A DNA stretch of 5,279 nt from assembly GCA_028287205.1 (NCBI GenBank), contig JAQBQC010000170.1, forward strand, positions 1 to 5,279, written 5' to 3'. The translations under genes and the position numbers were made by a program. Position 1 is the first letter of the stretch; each line of letters opens with the position of its first letter. Source of the stretch: Gemmatimonadota bacterium (GTDB taxonomy: Bacteria; Gemmatimonadota; Gemmatimonadetes; Gemmatimonadales; Gemmatimonadaceae). The notes under the pieces are model-generated. The model had not been told where the DNA came from. It saw nothing but the letters and a program-made list of their open reading frames with translations, and ran no database searches. This document shows, piece after piece, positions 1 through 5,279 of this stretch.

Positions 1-36
1 ACTCGCTCGAGCTGCTGACCGGGTCTCATGTCCCAC
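1..36 (-). CDS. Start of a further gene downstream of ribH, possibly nusB (partial)
   Basis: Only about 12 codons are visible before the window edge. Reading from a GTG at 36 gives VGHETRSAARAS, and an AGG ten bases upstream could serve as a weak ribosome site. A short Arg/Ala-rich N-terminus of this kind resembles the beginning of NusB, the transcription antitermination factor, which in many bacteria directly follows ribH. An alternative ATG at 29 in another frame gives MRPGQQLER, but its only purine-rich stretch lies directly against the start codon. The 39 bases between the ribH stop and this start hold no clear terminator, so co-transcription is likely. The identification rests mainly on gene-order precedent and a very short peptide, so the gene name is withheld. 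Confidence 0.3.
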   Translation of the reverse strand, partial: MGHETRSAARAS

Positions 37-75
37 GCGTACAATGCCTGGAGCGCGCGGGCGCGCGCCCTCGTC

Positions 76-552
76 TCAACCTTCGCGCGCACGCAGCCTT
101 TCGAAGAGATCCACCATCTCGAGCGCGGCGAGCGCCGCATCCCACCCTTTGTTGCCGTGCGCGCCACCCGAGCGCGCCTCGGCCTGCTCCAGTGTGTCCG
201 TCGTCAGCAGACCGAATCCGATCGGAACATCGAAGTCCGCACCCGCCTCCGCGAGGCCGCGCGACGCTTCACCCGCAACGAAGTCGAAGTGCGGCGTCTC
301 GCCGCGAATCACGGCGCCGAGCGCGACGACCGCAGCGTAGCGCTCGGTGGCGAGGAGCGCGCGCGCACCCGCGGGGAGCTCCCACGCGCCCGGCACCCAC
401 ACGACGTCGATGTTCGCGCGCTTGCCGCCATGCCGCTCGAGCGCATCGATCGCGCCTTCGACCAGCCGCATCGTCACGCTCTGATTGAACCGGCTCACGA
501 CGATCGCGACGTGACGATTCGTCATGTCTGGCGCGCCAACGAAATCCGTCAT
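76..552 (-). CDS. ribH: 6,7-dimethyl-8-ribityllumazine synthase (RibH)
   Basis: This cytoplasmic enzyme condenses 5-amino-6-ribitylaminouracil with 3,4-dihydroxy-2-butanone 4-phosphate to give 6,7-dimethyl-8-ribityllumazine, the penultimate riboflavin step. The 158-residue product has the usual length for the family. Visible landmarks are SRFNQSVT at 20-27 (with Phe22, which stacks on the substrate ring in the family), GAWELP at 55-60, RGETPHFDFV at 83-92 with the catalytic His at 88, GFGLLTTDTLEQA at 112-124, Arg127 for phosphate binding, and GNKGWDAA at 133-140 with Lys135. The ATG start shares its A with the ribBA stop (TGATG), and I see no good ribosome site before it, which suggests translational coupling. 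A second ATG at codon 10 (525) is possible, but the overlap favours the first. The assembly form (pentamer or 60-mer capsid) cannot be read from the sequence. Confidence 0.97.
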   Translation of the reverse strand: MTDFVGAPDMTNRHVAIVVSRFNQSVTMRLVEGAIDALERHGGKRANIDVVWVPGAWELPAGARALLATERYAAVVALGAVIRGETPHFDFVAGEASRGLAEAGADFDVPIGFGLLTTDTLEQAEARSGGAHGNKGWDAALAALEMVDLFERLRAREG

Positions 553-1760
553 CAGTGCGCGAGCAGGTGGCCGAGCTTCGTGTGCTTGGCGATGAGATAG
601 TCGCGATTCTCCGCCGTCTCCGGCGCATGGATCGGCACGCGCTCTTCGACGTGGAGTCCGTACCCCTCGAGCCCGACCATCTTCCGCGGATTGTTCGTCA
701 TCGGCCTGATCGAGCGCAGGCCGAGGTCGAGAAGAATCTGCGCGCCGATGCCGTAGTTGCGGAGATCGGGCGCGAAGCCGAGCCGTGCATTCGCCTCGAC
801 GGTGTCCGCGCCGCCATCCTGCAGCGCGTACGCCTTGATCTTGTTGAGCAGGCCAATGCCGCGACCCTCCTGATCGAGGTAGACGACGACGCCCTTCCCC
901 GCCTTTTCGATCTGCGACATCGCGGCGTGCAGCTGCCAGCCGCAGTCGCAGCGCATGGAGCCGAACACGTCGCCGGTGAGGCACTTCGAGTGCATGCGGA
1001 CGAGAATGCTCTCGCCCTGATCGACGTCGCCGTGCACGAGCGCGACGTGCTCGCGGTCGTCGACGTCGTTGCGGTAGCCGATGATGCGCCACACGCCGAA
1101 CTCGGTGGGGAGCCGCGCCTCGGCCACACGATGCACGAGACGCTCCGTCTTCAGCCGATACGCAACCAGCTGCGCGACGGTGATGAACTTGAGGTTGTGC
1201 TCGGCCGCGAACTCCTCGAGCTGCGGACGGCGCGCGGGCGCGCCATCGTCGTCGCGCAGGATCTCGCAGACGACGCCTGCCGGCGCGAGCCCCGCCAGCC
1301 GCGCGAGATCGACCGCGGTCTCGGTGTGCCCGACGCGCTGGAGCACACCACCTGGGCGCGCGCGCAGGGGCTGCACGTGCCCGCCAAAGCGAATGTCGTT
1401 CGGTCCACTGGCCGGATCGGCGGCGACGCGGATCGTCTGCGCGCGGTCCTGCGCGCTGATGCCGGTCGTGATGCCGTACTTGGGCGCCGCGTCGATGCTC
1501 TGCGTGTACGCCGTGCGCAGCGCGTCGACGTTCCCTTCACCGATCAGCTCGAGCCCGAGCTGCGCGACGCGCTCGGGCGTGAGCGCGAGACAGATCAAGC
1601 CGCTCGCGCGCTTGGCCATGAAGTTGATGATCTCAGGCGTCACCAGCTCGGCCGCGCAGATGAGATCACCTTCGTTCTCGCGATCCTCGTCGTCCGCGAC
1701 GATGAGCATCTCACCGTTGCGAATCGCCTCGATCGCCTCTTCTACCGTTGCGAATTCCAT
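552..1760 (-). CDS. ribBA: Bifunctional 3,4-dihydroxy-2-butanone 4-phosphate synthase / GTP cyclohydrolase II (RibBA)
   Basis: This 402-residue fusion catalyses both entry reactions of riboflavin synthesis: ribulose 5-phosphate to dihydroxybutanone phosphate plus formate (N-terminal half, about 1-205), and GTP ring opening (C-terminal half, about 210-400). The N-terminal half has DDEDRENEGDL at 23-33 (metal and catalytic acids), a conserved Cys at 57, TTGIS at 98-102, His128, and GHTETAVDL at 144-152. The cyclohydrolase half has the zinc cysteines 260, 271 and 273 in a CLTGDVFGS...RCDCG arrangement, DQEGRGIGL at 296-304, Tyr311, Arg334 and TNNPRK at 355-360, so both sites look intact. Departures from the common pattern are GGH in place of PGH at 126-128 and DGAPAR in place of DGTMAR at 172-177. 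The ATG at 1760 matches the family N-terminus and lies 8 bases after the ribE stop. Its ribosome site is weak: an AGGA 12 bases upstream, with AGAGA nearer. Confidence 0.97.
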   Translation of the reverse strand: MEFATVEEAIEAIRNGEMLIVADDEDRENEGDLICAAELVTPEIINFMAKRASGLICLALTPERVAQLGLELIGEGNVDALRTAYTQSIDAAPKYGITTGISAQDRAQTIRVAADPASGPNDIRFGGHVQPLRARPGGVLQRVGHTETAVDLARLAGLAPAGVVCEILRDDDGAPARRPQLEEFAAEHNLKFITVAQLVAYRLKTERLVHRVAEARLPTEFGVWRIIGYRNDVDDREHVALVHGDVDQGESILVRMHSKCLTGDVFGSMRCDCGWQLHAAMSQIEKAGKGVVVYLDQEGRGIGLLNKIKAYALQDGGADTVEANARLGFAPDLRNYGIGAQILLDLGLRSIRPMTNNPRKMVGLEGYGLHVEERVPIHAPETAENRDYLIAKHTKLGHLLAH

Positions 1761-1768
1761 TGTCTCTG

Positions 1769-2398
1769 TCAGTCCTGTGCGTGCAATGCGGAAGGCGCCT
1801 GATAGCCTCCCTGATAGGGCGACAACATGCGCCTCACGTATTTTCCGATCACATCCCCCTCGACGTGCACGTGCTGCCCGACGCGCAGATCGCTCAGCGT
1901 CGTATGCGAGAGCGTGAACTCGATGAGCGAGAGTTGAACCACGTCCGCCGCGGGAAGCTCGTTCACCGTGAGGCTCACGCCGTCGACCGTCAGGGAGCCG
2001 TGCGGAATCATGAGCTCCGACAGACCATCGGGGAGCGCGAGGTTCACGAGCTGCGCGTCGCCCTGCGTCTCGATGTCGACTACCGTGGCAACGCCATCCA
2101 CGTGACCCAGAACGAGGTGCCCGCCAAAGCGGTCGCCAGCCTCCATCGCGCGCTCGAGATTGACGCGCTGACCATTGGTCCACTCGCCTATGGTGGTACG
2201 CTCGATGGTGGTCGTGACCGCGGCAACGGTGAACCAGCGCGGTCCATGCTCGCGCACAGTGAGACACGCCCCGTTCAGCGCGATGCTCTCGCCGTTCGTC
2301 AGATCGTCGTAGCGACAGCGCACGCGCAGCTCACGCCCGGCCGGCGTGACCCGTACCTGCTCGATCGTTCCGACATCCTCCACGAGCCCCGTGAACAT
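1769..2398 (-). CDS. ribE: Riboflavin synthase, alpha chain (RibE)
   Basis: This enzyme dismutates two 6,7-dimethyl-8-ribityllumazine molecules to one riboflavin and one 5-amino-6-ribitylaminouracil, the last step of the pathway. The 209-residue protein has the normal length and the family's two tandem lumazine-binding barrels. It opens with MFTGLVEDVG; the first repeat carries GESIALNGACLTV at 36-48, and the second begins near FGGHLVLGHVDG at 91-102 with SLTVDGVSLTVNEL at 135-148. The C-terminal GDVIGKYVRRML at 181-192 matches the helix that drives trimerisation in the family. The loop usually reading IPHT in the second repeat is IEFT at 159-162, an unusual substitution. The ATG start is fixed by the invariant MFTG opening. 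A GGA lies 8 bases before it within the 24-base gap after ribD. Names vary between species: some call this gene ribC. Confidence 0.97.
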   Translation of the reverse strand: MFTGLVEDVGTIEQVRVTPAGRELRVRCRYDDLTNGESIALNGACLTVREHGPRWFTVAAVTTTIERTTIGEWTNGQRVNLERAMEAGDRFGGHLVLGHVDGVATVVDIETQGDAQLVNLALPDGLSELMIPHGSLTVDGVSLTVNELPAADVVQLSLIEFTLSHTTLSDLRVGQHVHVEGDVIGKYVRRMLSPYQGGYQAPSALHAQD

Positions 2399-2422
2399 AC
2401 GTGCGTTCCATCTCGATGAGTG

Positions 2423-3541
2423 TCAGGCGTCCGACGGTGGCGCGTACACCGTCATCGTGTCCGTGCCGATCTCGCGACGCTCGAGCGTGCGCCATCGCGG
2501 TGCGCGCTCCACTTCCGTTGGCGGAACGAACGCAAACGCGCCTAGCGCGCCTGCGCCGAAGATCGCCGACCCCTGAAAGATAACCAGACGGTCGACCATT
2601 CCGGTCCCGAGGAGGGCGCCAGCGAGGCGCGCGCCCCCCTCTACGAGCAGCGAACGCACGCCGGAGTCGCCGAGCGCGTCCAGCGCGACACGCAGCGACG
2701 TGGCGTCCATCACGCGCACGCCAAGGGCCTGGAGCGCGGCAACGCGCGCTGCCGGAGGCGACTCGGCAACGACGATCGTCGGTACCTCGCGAGCCGTGCG
2801 GGCGAGCACCGAGCGTGCGGGCAGACGCGCGGCGCGATCGAACACCACTCGACTGGGCGCGACGCGCGGCGCCGGCGCGTCCCGAACGGTGAGCGAGGGC
2901 TCGTCGGCGAGCACCGTCCCGATGCCGACGCCCACCGCATCGCTGCCTGCGCGCATCTCGTGCACCACCCGCCGCGACTCTTCACCGGTGATCCATCGCG
3001 AGCGCCCGGTCGCGTCGGCGAGCGCGCCATCGAGCGACACCGCGAGCTTGAGCGTGATCCACGGACGCTTCTCGACGAACGAATGGAAGAATGGCGCGTT
3101 CAGCTCGCGCGCGTCGCTTTCCACCACGCCGAGCGTGACTGCGATCCCCGCCTCGCGAAGCAGCTCGATGCCCCCCGCGGCCGTGCGGTTCGGGTCGCGC
3201 GCCGCCACGACCACGCGCGCCACTCGCGCAGCCACGAGCGCGTTGGCGCACGGCGGCGTCTTCCCCACGTGCGCACACGGCTCGAGGGTGACATACACCG
3301 TGGCACCCTCGGCCCGCTCGCCCGCCGCACGCAGCGCCTCGATCTCCGCGTGCGCAGCGCCGAATCTCGTGTGATATCCCTCTCCAACGATCACACCGTC
3401 TCGTACGACGACGGCGCCGACCATTGGGTTCGGCGCCGTCTGTCCCCATCCCATCCGCGCCAGCTCGAGCGCGCGACGCATGAACGAAGCGTCGTCGCGC
3501 GCGCTGCCGCCGTTCGGAACCTCGCGCGTGCTAGAGCCCAA
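2423..3541 (-). CDS. ribD: Bifunctional diaminohydroxyphosphoribosylaminopyrimidine deaminase / 5-amino-6-(5-phosphoribosylamino)uracil reductase (RibD)
   Basis: RibD carries out the second and third steps of the GTP branch: zinc-dependent deamination of the pyrimidine, then NADPH-dependent reduction of the ribosyl chain. The deaminase domain (about 16-150) has FMRRALELA, APNPMVGAVVV at 36-46, HAEIEAL at 64-70 and LEPCAHVGKTPPC at 86-98, giving zinc ligands His64, Cys89 and Cys98 with Glu66 as proton carrier. The reductase domain (about 158-370) has RPWITLKLAVSLDG at 159-172, SRWITG at 181-186, and VEGGARLAGALL at 300-311. The 372-residue length is typical. The start is uncertain. A TTG at 3541 overlaps the upstream gene's stop by 11 bases and keeps the conserved Asp before FMRRAL. 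The only alternative, an ATG at 3481, begins at MRRAL and would trim it. Neither has a good ribosome site, so coupling to the upstream gene is likely. Confidence 0.95.
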   Translation of the reverse strand: MGSSTREVPNGGSARDDASFMRRALELARMGWGQTAPNPMVGAVVVRDGVIVGEGYHTRFGAAHAEIEALRAAGERAEGATVYVTLEPCAHVGKTPPCANALVAARVARVVVAARDPNRTAAGGIELLREAGIAVTLGVVESDARELNAPFFHSFVEKRPWITLKLAVSLDGALADATGRSRWITGEESRRVVHEMRAGSDAVGVGIGTVLADEPSLTVRDAPAPRVAPSRVVFDRAARLPARSVLARTAREVPTIVVAESPPAARVAALQALGVRVMDATSLRVALDALGDSGVRSLLVEGGARLAGALLGTGMVDRLVIFQGSAIFGAGALGAFAFVPPTEVERAPRWRTLERREIGTDTMTVYAPPSDA

Positions 3542-4520
3542 TGCGGATGCCGAGGGAGCCGTAGTTGCGTGCGGCGCTCGCGCTTGTCGAGAAGGTGTTG
3601 AACGTCGTCACGTCGCCGCCGGTCACGCGACCGATCTCCGCAACGAAGTGGGCGAGCAACAGATTGAACGACACGTCGGCAAAGTAGTTCGTGCGCTTGG
3701 GTGAGATGTGCAGCGGGATCGGCGCCGACGGCGTATTGCCGTCCACATTGTACGTGAGCAACGCCCGGCTGTCGTACTTGTCCTGACCAACGCCCACGGC
3801 CAATCCGAGGAAAAGAAGCTGCTTGTTGGCAGTGATCCGCCATTGTTTCGTGCGTATGCGATAGTCGGTGATGCTCACGGTGTTGCCCGAGTTATCGTGG
3901 CCGCTGAGCTCCGCAGTGGGAAGGTCTCGCACCATGTACGACACCCCCACGCCGGGCACGAGCAGCGACTCCTGGAGAATGCCGAGCCGGCCGCCGAATC
4001 CGAGCTTCCATTTGCCGTCCTGTGCGCCGACGTGCAGCGAGTGCTGCGTGTAGCTCGGCAGGTAGGCGACGTTCACGAGCGCGTCGACGCCGCCAATGTA
4101 CGTCACGCCAACGGGAATGCCCTTGAAGAGCCCGATCGCCACATCAGCGGCGGGAAGGCCAACCCACTTCTCGTTGCTCGGGATGGCCGTCGACACCGGA
4201 GGGCCGGGCTGCACATGAATCTCGTCGACGGCCAGAATCGTCCCCTTCATCACATTGGCGCGTACGCCGACGGTGAAGTGTCCGAGTCCGCCGAGCGTGC
4301 CGCCCTGCCCCAGCGTCGGATTGCCGCCGGCGACCCACGTGCCCAGCTGCATGTTCATGTAGTTGAACAGGTCCGCGACCTTCTGACACGCGTCGCCGCC
4401 TTGATGCGCGACGCCGACGATGCCGGGATCCGTGCAATGCGAGTCGATCGATTGAGCGGGAAGCGCGCCGGCCATGCCGAGCGCGGATGCGATCACCAGC
4501 GTGCCGTAACGAATTTTCAT
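3531..4520 (-). CDS. Exported protein of unknown function, possibly an outer-membrane beta-barrel
   Basis: I do not recognise this 329-residue protein. It begins with a good Sec signal peptide: a basic MKIR, a hydrophobic run to about residue 20, and a likely cleavage after ALPAQ or ALPAQS near residues 23-24. The mature part has exactly two cysteines (29 and 45) near its start, which could form a disulfide in the periplasm. The remainder is rich in Gly, Val, Leu and aromatics in short alternating stretches separated by polar turns, for example VGVTYIGGVDALVNVAYLP at 137-155, and it ends YGSLGIRIGL. This suggests antiparallel strands and possibly a barrel, though the last residue is Leu rather than the common aromatic. 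No catalytic motif, lipobox or internal transmembrane helix is evident. The start at 4520 is set by a GGAGGT site and the signal peptide. It lies 13 bases after purM and overlaps ribD, so it is probably in their operon. Confidence 0.85.
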   Translation of the reverse strand: MKIRYGTLVIASALGMAGALPAQSIDSHCTDPGIVGVAHQGGDACQKVADLFNYMNMQLGTWVAGGNPTLGQGGTLGGLGHFTVGVRANVMKGTILAVDEIHVQPGPPVSTAIPSNEKWVGLPAADVAIGLFKGIPVGVTYIGGVDALVNVAYLPSYTQHSLHVGAQDGKWKLGFGGRLGILQESLLVPGVGVSYMVRDLPTAELSGHDNSGNTVSITDYRIRTKQWRITANKQLLFLGLAVGVGQDKYDSRALLTYNVDGNTPSAPIPLHISPKRTNYFADVSFNLLLAHFVAEIGRVTGGDVTTFNTFSTSASAARNYGSLGIRIGL

Positions 4521-4523
4521 CGG

Positions 4524-4529
4524 ACCTCC
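4524..4529 (-). promoter_or_regulatory. Strong Shine-Dalgarno site of the exported-protein gene
   Basis: GGAGGT lies three bases before the ATG at 4520, in the 13-base gap after the purM stop. It is the clearest ribosome site in the window, and it fixes the start against an in-frame but longer reading from 4574 that would run through the end of purM. Its strength contrasts with the weak sites ahead of ribD, ribBA and ribH, which suggests independent and probably high translation of the exported protein. Confidence 0.8.
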
Positions 4530-4533
4530 AGAG

Positions 4534-5279
4534 CTACGCGAAGATGACAGCCCCGGTGCCGCGTCGCGTGACACCGAGGACCCACGCGGGCACCCCCGCC
4601 GCCTCGGCGTGGGAGATCACCGAATCGGCTACGGACGCATCCGCGAGCACTATCATTCCGACACCCATGTTGAAGGCGCGCAACATCTCGTCGCGCGACA
4701 CTTCTCCGGCCTTTTCGAGCGCCAGGAATTCATCGGGAATCGTCCAGCTGCTCGTATCCACAACCGCGTCGACATCGGACGGCAGCGCGCGGTTGAGATT
4801 CCCCGGAATTCCGCCGCCCGTGATGTGCGCCATTGCGTGAACCGTGCCGAGCACGGGACGGAGCGCCGCGAGATACGAGCGGTGCACGCGAAGGAGCACG
4901 TCTGCCACGGTACCCGCCGAGCCTGGAAAGGTGTCGTGCGGCCCGAGCCCCATGCGCTCGGAGACGATGCGTCGTGCGAGGGAATAGCCATTGGTGTGCA
5001 GGCCGTTGCTCGCGAGGCCGATCAGCACGTCGCCGGCGCGCACGCGGGATGGGCCGAGCACTGCCGCTTCCTCCACGCAGCCGACGATGAAGCCTGCGAG
5101 GTCGTAGTCGGGGGGCGTGTACACGCCCGGCATCTCGGCGGTCTCGCCTCCGACCAGCGCGCAGCCGTTCTCGCGGCAGCCGGCGGCGACGCCGCGCACG
5201 ACGCTCTCGACCACCGACGGAACGAGCGCGCCGAACGCGACATAGTCGAGAAAGAAAAGCGGCGTCGCGCCCTGCACGA
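4534..5279 (-). CDS. purM: Phosphoribosylformylglycinamidine cyclo-ligase (AIR synthetase, PurM), 3' part
   Basis: PurM closes the imidazole ring in an ATP-dependent reaction, turning formylglycinamidine ribonucleotide into 5-aminoimidazole ribonucleotide, a precursor of purines and also of the thiamine pyrimidine. About 247 residues are present. The first visible codon falls in the family's VQGAxPLFFLDY motif, so roughly the first 100 residues, including the ATP-site N-terminus, lie beyond the right edge, and the GTG there is an internal Val rather than a start. Counting from the visible edge, landmarks are GGETAEMPGVY at 43-53, LASNGLHTNGYSLARR at 88-103, HITGGGIPGNL at 151-161, SSWTIPDEF at 176-184 and AFNMGVGMIV at 201-210, in family order. 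The stop is TAG at 4534-4536. No frameshift is visible. It is the first gene of the visible operon and upstream in metabolism, since purines supply GTP for RibBA. Confidence 0.96.
   Translation of the reverse strand, partial: VQGATPLFFLDYVAFGALVPSVVESVVRGVAAGCRENGCALVGGETAEMPGVYTPPDYDLAGFIVGCVEEAAVLGPSRVRAGDVLIGLASNGLHTNGYSLARRIVSERMGLGPHDTFPGSAGTVADVLLRVHRSYLAALRPVLGTVHAMAHITGGGIPGNLNRALPSDVDAVVDTSSWTIPDEFLALEKAGEVSRDEMLRAFNMGVGMIVLADASVADSVISHAEAAGVPAWVLGVTRRGTGAVIFA

Noticed and set aside
59..70. A perfect 12-base palindrome (GGGCGCGCGCCC) just after the ribH stop, considered as a terminator or protein-binding site.
   Set aside because: It has no loop and no following T-run on the minus strand, and alternating GC runs are common by chance in this composition.
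555..1802. A long open frame on the plus strand (415 codons) opposite ribBA.
   Set aside because: It lies antisense to a well-conserved enzyme gene. Long antisense open frames are expected in GC-rich coding DNA, and its translation is rich in Arg, Ala, Asp and Leu without a recognisable motif.
3708..4547. A 279-codon plus-strand frame opposite the exported-protein gene.
   Set aside because: The minus-strand gene has a strong ribosome site, a signal peptide and balanced composition. The plus-strand product is Arg/Ala/Val-rich and motif-free, as expected for a shadow frame.
4521..4574. A longer form of the exported protein starting at 4574 with 18 extra residues.
   Set aside because: It would overlap the end of purM, place a polar stretch before the signal peptide, and ignore the GGAGGT site directly ahead of the ATG at 4520.
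5275..5277. A GTG near the right edge as the start of purM.
   Set aside because: The codon is an internal Val within the conserved VQGAxPLFFLDY motif, about 100 residues into a normal PurM, so the gene continues past the edge.

Overview
The window is a GC-rich bacterial segment in which every convincing gene lies on the minus strand, so it is read here from high to low coordinates. It holds the 3' part of purM (purine synthesis), a gene for a probable secreted or outer-membrane protein of unknown function, and a complete compact riboflavin cluster ribD-ribE-ribBA-ribH. After ribH there is the likely first dozen codons of one more gene, possibly nusB. The GC-rich codon use, a Gram-negative style exported protein ending in beta-strand-like sequence, and a fused ribBA within a D-E-BA-H(-nusB?) cluster would fit a Gemmatimonadota or related lineage. 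That placement is inference and no marker gene settles it.

Layout on the minus strand: purM stops at 4534. After 13 bases carrying a strong GGAGGT site, the unknown exported protein runs 4520-3531. ribD (3541-2423) begins inside its last codons, apparently with a TTG start. A 24-base gap leads to ribE (2398-1769), an 8-base gap to ribBA (1760-552), and ribH (552-76) overlaps the ribBA stop as TGATG. A 39-base spacer follows, then a probable new start at 36. No gap is long enough for an independent regulatory leader, so all genes probably share one transcript whose promoter lies beyond the right edge.

Together, RibBA opens GTP and separately makes dihydroxybutanone phosphate from ribulose 5-phosphate. 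RibD deaminates and reduces the pyrimidine intermediate. RibH condenses the two branches to lumazine, and RibE dismutates lumazine to riboflavin. Only the pyrimidine phosphatase, which is usually encoded elsewhere, and the FMN/FAD-forming RibF are absent. PurM feeds the purine pathway that ultimately provides GTP, so its position upstream makes metabolic sense.

The most notable point is the unknown exported protein placed between purM and ribD. It is the only part without a recognised role. The rest is a conventional pathway operon, and I see no mobile element, CRISPR array, RNA gene or defence system.
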